Positions 1-8,452 of a stretch of DNA of 64,000 nucleotides are shown piece by piece. This stretch comes from Pseudomonadota bacterium. GTDB taxonomy: Bacteria; Pseudomonadota; Alphaproteobacteria; Rhizobiales; Methylopilaceae. The stretch spans positions 1-64,000 of the forward strand of contig JAEZCD010000027.1 of NCBI GenBank assembly GCA_023430145.1, in the 5' to 3' direction. The translations under genes and the position numbers were made by a program. Below the pieces are notes generated by a model that saw only the letters and a list, made by a program, of their open reading frames with translations, did not search any database and was not told the DNA's origin. How positions within the stretch are numbered: position 1 is the stretch's first letter; every line of letters starts with the position of its first letter.

Positions 1-163
1 TGAATCCCTGTGATGCAGGACGATCGCCCGCTGCCGCCTGGGGGAAGCCCTCCCAGCGCTGGCACCCCACCCGTCTCGCCCTTCGCCGGCGGCTCAGGGC
101 GATCCACCCGCCCCATCGAGGGGAGGGAAAAGCGCGGGCTCCCGATCGTTCTGTGGTCCAGAA

Positions 164-246
164 CGAGATCTGTGAATCCGGTAGCCCACGAGAGGAGGGA
201 GGGAGCCCGGAACCTCGCGACTGCGAGATCTGTGCAAGCCGTAGCC
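164..246. repeat. Short direct repeat, two 23-bp copies 60 bp apart
   Basis: Positions 164-186 and 224-246 share CGAGATCTGTG followed, after six differing bases, by GTAGCC, at an exact 60-bp period. The first 258 bases contain no gene I can support; the open frames there are antisense to the dehydrogenase gene downstream. The role of the repeat is unknown and it may be chance duplication. Confidence 0.4.
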
Positions 247-258
247 ACTCAGCCCGCG

Positions 259-1206
259 TCACCGCCCAAAATCCTTCTCGGCCCGCTTCTTGTGCGCGGC
301 GAGCGCCATCAGCCGGCGGTCGCGCCAGGCCTGCCGCTCCTGCAAACGGTCGGCCGGCAGCAGCTTGCGCCGCTCCGCCTCGATCGTGTCCATCACCGGG
401 CCTGCCCAGTCGGCGCGCCACTGCACGGTCGGAAAGATGCGCTCGTACATCTGCTGATAGCGCTCGGCATAGTCGCGGACGCCGCCCGGTGCGTTCAGCT
501 CGATCGTCTCGAACGGCCCGATGAAGGACCAGCGCAACGCCAGGCCCTCGCGAAGGCCGATGTCGATGTCCTCGACGCTGGCATATCCTTCCGCGACCAG
601 GCGAAAAGCCTCTTCGAGCAGGGCACCCTGCATGCGGTTCATGACGAAACAGTCGATCTCGCGCTTCATCACGATGGGCGACTGGCCGGCCGCGCGCATG
701 AAGGCGGCCGTCCTCTCCACCACGGCGGGATCGGTCCAGGGCGACGGCACCACCTCCACCGCCGGGATCAGATAGGGCGGGTTGATCGGATGGACGACGA
801 GGCATCGCGCCCGGCCCTTCAGGGTCTCGGTGAAGGCCGAGGGCAGGATGGCCGAGGTCGAGCTGGCCAGCACCGCCGTCGGCTCCGCCGCCGCGTCGAG
901 GCGGGCGAAGACGTCGCGCTTCACACCGACGTCCTCGGATGTGTTCTCCTGGACGTGGACGGCGCCGGCCAAGGCGTCATCCAGCCCGGAGGCGCCGCGG
1001 ATGCGCGCGAGCAGCTCGTCCTCGGATGCGCCGTTGAGGAGATCGTGTGCCACGAGGTCCGGCAGAATGCGGGCGATGTAGTCGATCGCTTTCGCCGGCG
1101 CGTCGGGCTGGGAATCCCATAGCACCACCTCGTGGCCGGCCCTTGCGAAGGTGATCGCCCAGGCGCGGCCGACGAGGCCTGATCCGACGATGGCGATTTT
1201 GCTCAT
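259..1206 (-). CDS. 3-hydroxyacyl-CoA dehydrogenase family NAD-dependent oxidoreductase
   Basis: The 315-residue protein opens with a Rossmann nucleotide-binding loop (GSGLVGRAW, residues 8-16). It carries the family's catalytic region: the SSTSA segment near 115-119, His139 in VVHPINPP, Glu151 and Asn190. The family includes L-gulonate 3-dehydrogenase/lambda-crystallin and carnitine dehydrogenase as well as acyl-CoA enzymes. The single compact subunit of about 315 residues fits the hydroxy-acid side as well as the fatty-acid side, so the substrate is left open. I chose the ATG at 1206 over the one four codons upstream because the Rossmann strand begins directly after it. It stands alone, downstream of brnA on the same strand. 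Confidence 0.85.
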   Translation of the reverse strand: MSKIAIVGSGLVGRAWAITFARAGHEVVLWDSQPDAPAKAIDYIARILPDLVAHDLLNGASEDELLARIRGASGLDDALAGAVHVQENTSEDVGVKRDVFARLDAAAEPTAVLASSTSAILPSAFTETLKGRARCLVVHPINPPYLIPAVEVVPSPWTDPAVVERTAAFMRAAGQSPIVMKREIDCFVMNRMQGALLEEAFRLVAEGYASVEDIDIGLREGLALRWSFIGPFETIELNAPGGVRDYAERYQQMYERIFPTVQWRADWAGPVMDTIEAERRKLLPADRLQERQAWRDRRLMALAAHKKRAEKDFGR

Positions 1207-1251
1207 GATACCCTCCAAAAACTCGATCCGGCAGCATCCTCGCGCAACGCT

Positions 1252-1656
1252 TCAGCCGGTCTGGCGGCGGGCTGCACGGGCAGGGCGAGCGCTTGCCGCG
1301 ACCCGAGAGCTCGTCTTCTCGGCGGCCAACGTCGGTCCGAGGGTCTTCGCCGGCCTCGCCGCCTTCGCCACCGGCCGGTCGAGATACTCCCGGAGGGCGG
1401 CCTGCATGTGCGCCTGCCATCCGGGTCCGAACGCGCGATAGTGGGCGAGTACGGCCGGATCGATGCGAAGCGACAAGGACACCTTCGGGCTCTCGGACTT
1501 CGGTCGGCCACGCGGCCGGGTGAGTGTACCGGCCGCCGGCCTGATGATCGTGTCACCATGCGCGATCTCCGCGCGGGCGATCTGCTCGTCGGTCCAATCC
1601 GGAGCGTCGTCCGGATCAGACCAGGTTGGGAGCAGTTTTTTGCGCTTGCTTGTCAT
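1252..1656 (-). CDS. brnA: BrnA-type antitoxin
   Basis: This 134-residue protein has the BrnA layout: a charged N-terminus with WSDPDDAPDWTDEQ near residues 11-24, then a ribbon-helix-helix stretch (KVSLSLRIDPAVLAHYRA, about residues 58-75) for dimerisation and DNA binding. A basic alanine/arginine-rich tail is longer than usual. BrnA neutralises the RelE-fold ribonuclease BrnT and represses the operon. Its start lies 41 bp inside the end of brnT, the usual overlap for this pair. The toxin partner here is frameshifted, so the antitoxin may survive as a repressor only. Confidence 0.85.
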   Translation of the reverse strand: MTSKRKKLLPTWSDPDDAPDWTDEQIARAEIAHGDTIIRPAAGTLTRPRGRPKSESPKVSLSLRIDPAVLAHYRAFGPGWQAHMQAALREYLDRPVAKAARPAKTLGPTLAAEKTSSRVAASARPARAARRQTG

Positions 1657-1887
1657 GAACGTGCCTCATCGAAATAATTCGCCGACCCGTGCCGCTCGCT
1701 GTCCAGACGATCATCACCATTCTCCCGTCTAGCCAGCGTAAGTCTGAAACCGTTCCTCGCCATAGTCGGCACGATCGTCCTTCAACGTCATCGTGCGGCT
1801 TGGGAATAACTTGGGGCAATCGGCGAAGTCGTGACCGCGACTATCGAGAGTGGCTTGGCACTTCGCGGGGGAGAAGATGATTCGCAC
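1616..1887 (-). pseudogene. brnT: BrnT-type toxin, disrupted by a one-base frameshift
   Basis: Reading from a GTG at 1887, the frame gives VRIIFSPAK, then RGHDFADCPKLF and DDRADYGEERFQTYA, before hitting a TAG near 1730. The remainder, WLDGRMVMIVWT and RRIISMRHV, is in the next frame and ends at 1616. Joined, these make a normal BrnT of about 90 residues with the family's central and C-terminal blocks intact. One base appears to be missing at about 1736-1738 (TACGC-TGG). BrnT is a small mRNA-cleaving toxin of the RelE fold; this copy should be inactive unless the missing base is a sequencing error. It overlaps brnA by 41 bp. Confidence 0.8.
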
Positions 1888-1891
1888 GCCA

Positions 1892-1908
1892 TTATCGTAG
1901 TACGATAA
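1892..1908. promoter_or_regulatory. Perfect 17-bp palindrome, probable BrnA operator
   Basis: TTATCGTA-G-TACGATAA is an 8-bp perfect inverted repeat around one central base. It ends 5 bp upstream of the GTG proposed for brnT, so it covers the promoter/ribosome-binding region. BrnA is known to autorepress through its ribbon-helix-helix domain. The assignment to BrnA rests on position and symmetry only. Confidence 0.6.
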
Positions 1909-1965
1909 ATCGCGCCGTCAATTAGCGTGTTACGGAAAATACGGCGCTGGATTCGAGCCCCTCTT

Positions 1966-3081
1966 TCACTGCGACGAAAGCCGCAGGCCGCGCTCGCCCT
2001 CCGGGGCGACGCTGCCGCCGAACCGCCTGCACTCGGTGTTCAGGGTTTGCAGCAGCCGGTCGCGCTCGCTCGCCTCCGCCCGCCCCAGCCGGAAGTTGCG
2101 AATCCGGAGCGGGACCATGCGGAGGCCGGCCAGCGCCCCCGTTCGGACCTCGATCTCGACGAAGTACAGCAGAGCCAGGTCGGGAGAGTAATTCTCGTAG
2201 CCGGTGATCCCCTCGTAATCGTTCAAAAGGTCGCCGCAGCCATAGAGGACAATCTTGCCGCGGTAGACTTCGATCGCTTTCGGATGGTGCGAGGAGTGGC
2301 CATGAATCACGTCGACACCGCCCTCGGCGATCAATCGATTCGCGAACGCCCGGTCGGCGATCGGGATATCGTGACCCCAGTTGCCGCCCCAATGGACGGA
2401 CAGGACGACGATATCGCCCGCCTTCCGGTCCGCCTGGATGCGGGCCGCGATGCGCGTCGCAGCCGAGTCCGACGGGCTGTGGAAGAAGTTGATGCCCGGC
2501 CGGTCGGCCAGCGCGGCCCAGTCGGCGGGAACGCCGCTCGAAGCGAACGCCGCGGCATAGACGAGCACTCTCCCCACGCCTGCGACAGGGATGACCGCCG
2601 GCGCGGCCGCCTCGTCGCAGGTGCGGCCGGCGCCGGCGGTCCGCAGGCCGGCGGCCCGAAGCACGTCGAGCGTATCGAGAAGGCCGGCTTCCCCCCAGTC
2701 GAGGACGTGATTGTTGGCGAGGACGCAGCAATCGATCCCCGCCGTGCCGAGGCAGGCCACGTTGGCGGGGTGCATGCGATAGTTGATGCCCTTCGGGCAG
2801 GGCACATCGGCAAGGGTGACGGCGGTTTCGAGGTTCACGATCCGCACGTCCGGCCGCCCGTCCTCGATCGCGTCCAGGGCGTCGCCCCAGACGTAGTCGA
2901 ATGCCACGGGTCGTTTGATGGGCCCGTTCGCCCGCTCGGCCAGCTCGACGTACTCCGTCGCCGACCGAGCCCAGGATTCGTGCAGTGCCGGCTCGCTCGG
3001 GTGCGGCAGAACCTGATCGATCCCACGCCCGGTCATGACGTCGCCGGCCAGCATCAGCGTGATCGTGGGCCCCGCCGTCAT
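1966..3081 (-). CDS. CapA family protein (metallophosphoesterase-like fold)
   Basis: The 371-residue protein shows the CapA/PgsA-family blocks: LMLAGDVM at residues 9-16, a NLETAV segment near 98, ANNHVLDWG near 121, VHWGGNW and HGHSSHHPKAIE in the second half. These His/Asp/Asn positions form a calcineurin-like metal site in the family, which is best known from poly-gamma-glutamate capsule synthesis but has many uncharacterised members. No signal peptide or membrane segment is evident, unlike anchored capsule proteins, so it may act in the cytoplasm. It is the last gene of the acyl-CoA ligase/E1/E2/ACP operon and overlaps the ACP by ATGA, which argues for a role in that pathway, not in capsule synthesis. 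Confidence 0.8.
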   Translation of the reverse strand: MTAGPTITLMLAGDVMTGRGIDQVLPHPSEPALHESWARSATEYVELAERANGPIKRPVAFDYVWGDALDAIEDGRPDVRIVNLETAVTLADVPCPKGINYRMHPANVACLGTAGIDCCVLANNHVLDWGEAGLLDTLDVLRAAGLRTAGAGRTCDEAAAPAVIPVAGVGRVLVYAAAFASSGVPADWAALADRPGINFFHSPSDSAATRIAARIQADRKAGDIVVLSVHWGGNWGHDIPIADRAFANRLIAEGGVDVIHGHSSHHPKAIEVYRGKIVLYGCGDLLNDYEGITGYENYSPDLALLYFVEIEVRTGALAGLRMVPLRIRNFRLGRAEASERDRLLQTLNTECRRFGGSVAPEGERGLRLSSQ

Positions 3082-3332
3082 GCCCGGCCCGCCAGCTCGG
3101 CCGCCAGATAGTCAACCGCCCCGGCCAGCGTCCTCAGCTTCGCATAGTGCCGCTCCGGGATGTCGACCCCGAGGCGCGTGTGGATTGCGGCGACCCAGTT
3201 GAGGAAGTCCATCGAGTCGATGTCGATCGCCTCGCGCAGATCGGCCTTCGGATCGAGAGCATCCAGATCGGCTTCCGGCGCGACGTTGCCGAGCTCCTCG
3301 AGGAGCACCGACCGAATGTCGACGGCGTTCAT
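3078..3332 (-). CDS. Stand-alone acyl carrier protein
   Basis: This 84-residue acidic protein has the phosphopantetheine attachment motif DIDSMDF with Ser40 as the modified residue, and the four-helix ACP pattern around it. I chose the ATG at 3332 because it overlaps the E2 stop as ATGA; the longer open frame upstream is only a shadow of E2. It sits between the E2 acyltransferase and the CapA-like gene, and is distinct from the ACP domain fused into the large divergent ligase-acyltransferase at 8453-11065. It is probably a dedicated carrier for an acyl group made by this cluster, not the fatty-acid-synthesis ACP. Confidence 0.88.
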   Translation of the reverse strand: MNAVDIRSVLLEELGNVAPEADLDALDPKADLREAIDIDSMDFLNWVAAIHTRLGVDIPERHYAKLRTLAGAVDYLAAELAGRA

Positions 3333-4567
3333 AGCTTCTCCGGCTCCTGCAGGAGGCGGTCGATGGCGGCGAGCAGCAGGCCGCCGGTGTGGCCATCGCT
3401 GGCGCGATGATCCGCAGCGAGACTGACCGAGACCACGGGCCGCTTCACAATCTGCTCGCCGGCCAACCAGGGGCGCTCGGCGACCCGCCCGAAGCCGACG
3501 ATCGCCAACTGCGGCGGGTAGATGACGCCGATGACGGCGTCGGCCCCGCGATCGCCGAGGCTCGTGACCGTGATGGTCGGATCGATCAGCTCCGAGCTGC
3601 GCAGGCCGCCCGTCCGCGCGCGCCCGACGAGATCGCGCAGTGCGGCCATCAGCTCGGGAAGGCTCTTCTTGTCGCAATCATGGATCGCCGGCGAGACCAG
3701 TCCGCCGCCGCGGAGCCATATCGCCCAGCCGATGTGGATCCCGGCGCCTGGCCTGAAGGCGCCGTCCTCCCAGAAGCCGTTGAGCTGCGGGTTCTCGCGC
3801 AGCGCGAGCGCCGTCGCTTTCAACAGAAGCACGGCCGGCAGCAGACGCTGATCGGGCGTTACCTTGTCGTTGTGTGCCTCAAGCCAGACGAGCGCCGGGC
3901 CGAGGTCGATGGTGCTGGTCAGATAGTAGTGCGGGATCTCGCGCTTCGACCGGCTCATCGCCGCGGAGATCGCCTTGCGCATCTCGGCCGGATCGAAGCC
4001 GCTGCGGGATTTTCGCGGGGCTACCGCGGCGGCTCGCGGTTGCTCCGCGACGACGGCCTCGGGCGCCGTCCGGGCTGCGAGCTCGACGTCCGCGAGCGTC
4101 ACCGAGCCGTCGATGCCCGTGCCGGCGAGCCGGTCGGGATCGACGCCGATCTCCACCGCCCGGCGACGGGCGGCGGGCGAGACTTTTGCCCGCGCTCCGA
4201 GCGATGGGAGCGGCGACGGTCGCTCCACCGGCGCGGGCCTTGCGGCGGGAAGGGGAGGCGCCGCGGGCAGTGGTGATGCTGCCTTTAGCTTCTCGGGCGG
4301 GACTTCGGGCGGCACTGCGGCGGCCTGCTCGCCGGGCGCGAGGACACGCGCCAACAGCCCGCCGACCGGCACCACCGAATCTTCCGCCGCGCAAAGCTCG
4401 GTGACGACCCCGTCCAAAAAGATCTCGACCTCGATCGCGCCCTTGTGGGTCTCGACGACGGCGACGACGTCGCCCTTCTTCACCGTGGCGCCCGGCTTGA
4501 CCAGCCATTCGGCGACCCTGGCGCTCTCCATGTCGGCGCCGAGCGAGGGCATCACGAAGTCCGTCAT
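3329..4567 (-). CDS. 2-oxo acid dehydrogenase complex E2 (lipoyl acyltransferase)
   Basis: The 412 residues contain, in order: one lipoyl domain (1-78) with Lys42 in VETHKGAIE; an Ala/Pro linker; a peripheral subunit-binding domain (about 128-163); and the catalytic acyltransferase domain ending with the HRASDG active site (His387, Asp391). E2 moves the acyl group from lipoate to CoA after decarboxylation by E1. ETHKG in place of the usual ETDKA around the lipoylated lysine is seen in acetoin/branched-type E2s. No E3 (dihydrolipoamide dehydrogenase) is encoded nearby. ATGA overlaps join it to E1-beta before it and ACP after it, so production is translationally coupled. Confidence 0.9.
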   Translation of the reverse strand: MTDFVMPSLGADMESARVAEWLVKPGATVKKGDVVAVVETHKGAIEVEIFLDGVVTELCAAEDSVVPVGGLLARVLAPGEQAAAVPPEVPPEKLKAASPLPAAPPLPAARPAPVERPSPLPSLGARAKVSPAARRRAVEIGVDPDRLAGTGIDGSVTLADVELAARTAPEAVVAEQPRAAAVAPRKSRSGFDPAEMRKAISAAMSRSKREIPHYYLTSTIDLGPALVWLEAHNDKVTPDQRLLPAVLLLKATALALRENPQLNGFWEDGAFRPGAGIHIGWAIWLRGGGLVSPAIHDCDKKSLPELMAALRDLVGRARTGGLRSSELIDPTITVTSLGDRGADAVIGVIYPPQLAIVGFGRVAERPWLAGEQIVKRPVVSVSLAADHRASDGHTGGLLLAAIDRLLQEPEKL

Positions 4568-5553
4568 CGCCGCCCCACCAATGCCCGCGCGGTCTCGACG
4601 ATCGCCGGCGTCTGCGGCAGCGCCGCCTCCTCCATGTGCGCGGCATAGGGGATCGGCACCTCGCGGCTGCAGACGCGGCGGATCGGCGCGTCGAGCTCGA
4701 AGAACAGGCTCTCCGCCAGCCGCGCGGCGATCTCGGCGGAGATCGAGCCGCTCTTCCAGCCTTCGTCGACGATCAGGCAGCGCCGCGTGCGGGCGACCGA
4801 GGCGAAAATGGTGGCGTCATCGAGCGGGCGGAGCACGCGCAGATCCACCACCTCCGCCTCGATGCCCTCGGCGGCCAGTTTATCGGCGGCGTCGAGGGAC
4901 TTCGGCAGGCTGTTGCCGTAGGTCAGGATGCTGATGTCGCGTCCCGGCCGCCGGATCTTCGCGGACGCGATGTCGACGCCGCGGACGGCCGGATCGAGCT
5001 CTCCCTCGGCATTGTAGAGCACGATGTGCTCGAAGATCAGCACCGGGTTCGGGTCGGCGAGCGCGGCCTTCAGCATGTGCCGCGCATCCTCGATTGTGCC
5101 GGGCGCGAGAACCTTGATGCCGGGGATGTGGGCGAACCAGCCTTCGAGGCTATGGGAATGCTGGGCAGCGAGCTGTCGGCCGCCGCCGGTCGCCATTCGA
5201 ATGACGAGCGGCACCGCGAACTGGCCGCCGGACATGTGCGGAATCGTCGCCCCGTTGTTGACGATCTGGTCGAGCGCCAGGAGGCTGAAATTGCAGGTCA
5301 TGATCTCGACGATCGGCCTGAGGCCGGTCATCGCCGCGCCGATGCAGGCGCCGACGAAACCGCTTTCGGCGAGCGGCGCGTCGCGCACCTTCGTGGGTCC
5401 GAACTCGTCGAGCAGCCCCTTGGAGACGGCGTAGCAACCGCCGTAGAGCCCGACATCCTCGCCCATCAGGAAGGTGCGCGGGTCGCTCGCGAGCGCCTCG
5501 CGCAAACCCTGCCGGACGGCCTCGCGATAAGTGATGCGGGCCGGCGCGCTCAT
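4564..5553 (-). CDS. 2-oxo acid (pyruvate/acetoin-type) dehydrogenase E1 beta subunit
   Basis: The 329-residue protein begins ITYREAVRQGLREAL and carries MGEDVGLYGG (about residues 30-39), the APLAESGFVGACIGAAMTGL block and the C-terminal transketolase domain with ILTYGNSLPKSLDAA and VVDLRVLRPLD. This is the pyrimidine-binding half of the TPP enzyme and pairs with the alpha subunit encoded just upstream. The ATG at 5553 overlaps the alpha stop as ATGA. The true 2-oxo acid cannot be read from the sequence; pyruvate, acetoin and short branched acids are all possible. Confidence 0.9.
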   Translation of the reverse strand: MSAPARITYREAVRQGLREALASDPRTFLMGEDVGLYGGCYAVSKGLLDEFGPTKVRDAPLAESGFVGACIGAAMTGLRPIVEIMTCNFSLLALDQIVNNGATIPHMSGGQFAVPLVIRMATGGGRQLAAQHSHSLEGWFAHIPGIKVLAPGTIEDARHMLKAALADPNPVLIFEHIVLYNAEGELDPAVRGVDIASAKIRRPGRDISILTYGNSLPKSLDAADKLAAEGIEAEVVDLRVLRPLDDATIFASVARTRRCLIVDEGWKSGSISAEIAARLAESLFFELDAPIRRVCSREVPIPYAAHMEEAALPQTPAIVETARALVGRR

Positions 5554-6532
5554 TCCGGCACCGCGTCCATCAGGACGAACCGCTCCAGCTGATCGACCGG
5601 CTCCGGCGTGCCGGCCTCGGCGAAGGCTACGGCCGCCTCGATCTCGGCGTCGATCTCGGCCGCGATGCCCGCGAGCTCCTCGTCTGACGCCATGCCGTTC
5701 TCCAAGAGCCAGGCTTGCGTGCGCGGCAGCGGGTCGCGCGCCCTCCACAGCTCGACCTCCTGCTTGGTGCGGTAGAGCTGCGCGTCGAACATGGAATGGG
5801 CCCGGTAGCGGTAGGTCCGGCATTCGAGGAAGTAGGGGCCGTTGCCGGCGCGGATCGAGGCCACTCCCCGGCGTGCCGCCGCTTCGACGATCACCGGGTT
5901 CATGCCGTCCGCCATCTCGCTCGGGATGCGATAGGCCTTCGCCTTGCTGAAGATGTCGGTCTCCGCCTCGGCGATCTCGAGCGGCACGCCCATGGCGTAG
6001 AGATTGTTCTCGCAGACGAAGAGCACCGGCAGCTGCCAGAGCTCGGCGAGGTTCATCGCCTCGTGGAACTCGCCCTCGCCGACGGCGCCCTCACCGAAGA
6101 AGCAGGCGGTGACGGCGCCGGGCCGCAGCTCCTTGTCGGACATCGCGATGCCGACCGCGAGCGGCAGGCCGGCGCCGACGATGGCGTTGCCGCCGTAGAA
6201 GCGGGTCGCGCGGTCGAACAGGTGCATGGAGCCGCCGCGCCCGCGGCAGGTGCCCTCGAGCGTGCCGAACATCTCCGCCATGATCGGTCCCATCGGCACG
6301 CCGCGGGCGATGGCCTGTCCATGGTCGCGATAGGTGGCGACGACCGCATCGCGCGGCTCGAGCGCCTGCATGACGCCGACCGCGATCGCCTCCTGGCCGT
6401 CATAGAGGTGCAGGAAGCCGCGAATCTTCTGCGCTTGGTACATCTCGACGCATTTCGCCTCGAATCGCCGGATGCGCAGCATCTGCCGGTAGAGGTGCTG
6501 CGCGTGACTGCGGTCGAGGCGCGGCTTGTCGG

Positions 6533-6536
<4 letters not shown>
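5550..6536 (-). CDS. 2-oxo acid dehydrogenase E1 alpha subunit (TPP-dependent)
   Basis: The 328-residue alpha subunit has the thiamine-diphosphate motif beginning GEGAVGEGEFHEAMNLAELW and ending CENN, the FYGGNAIVGAGLPLAVGIA segment, and YRAHSMFDAQLYRT, which corresponds to the phosphorylation-loop region of PdhA-type enzymes. It decarboxylates the 2-oxo acid and passes the acyl group to lipoate on E2. The start at 6536 is fixed by ATGA overlap with the acyl-CoA synthetase gene. A much longer open frame runs through the neighbouring gene in this frame, but its N-terminal part is low-complexity Arg/Pro/Ala and is not real. Confidence 0.9.
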
Positions 6537-8290
<1,754 letters not shown>

Positions 8291-8452
8291 GGGATGTGCC
8301 TTGCCGCTGTGGATCCAGGCATCAGCCTGGAACGATCCGGCGCCCGCGCCTTGATAAAGCTCAACGCGCGGCCGAGGCGGACATGGCTCCTTCGGAGCGC
8401 CGATCCGCGGCCGGTCGAGGCGCCGCCTCCGCGGGGCCGATAGGCGAGCGCC

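Noticed and set aside
10..1122. 370-codon plus-strand frame over the dehydrogenase gene
   Set aside because: Antisense to a gene with clear catalytic residues; the translated sequence is repetitive and unrecognisable.
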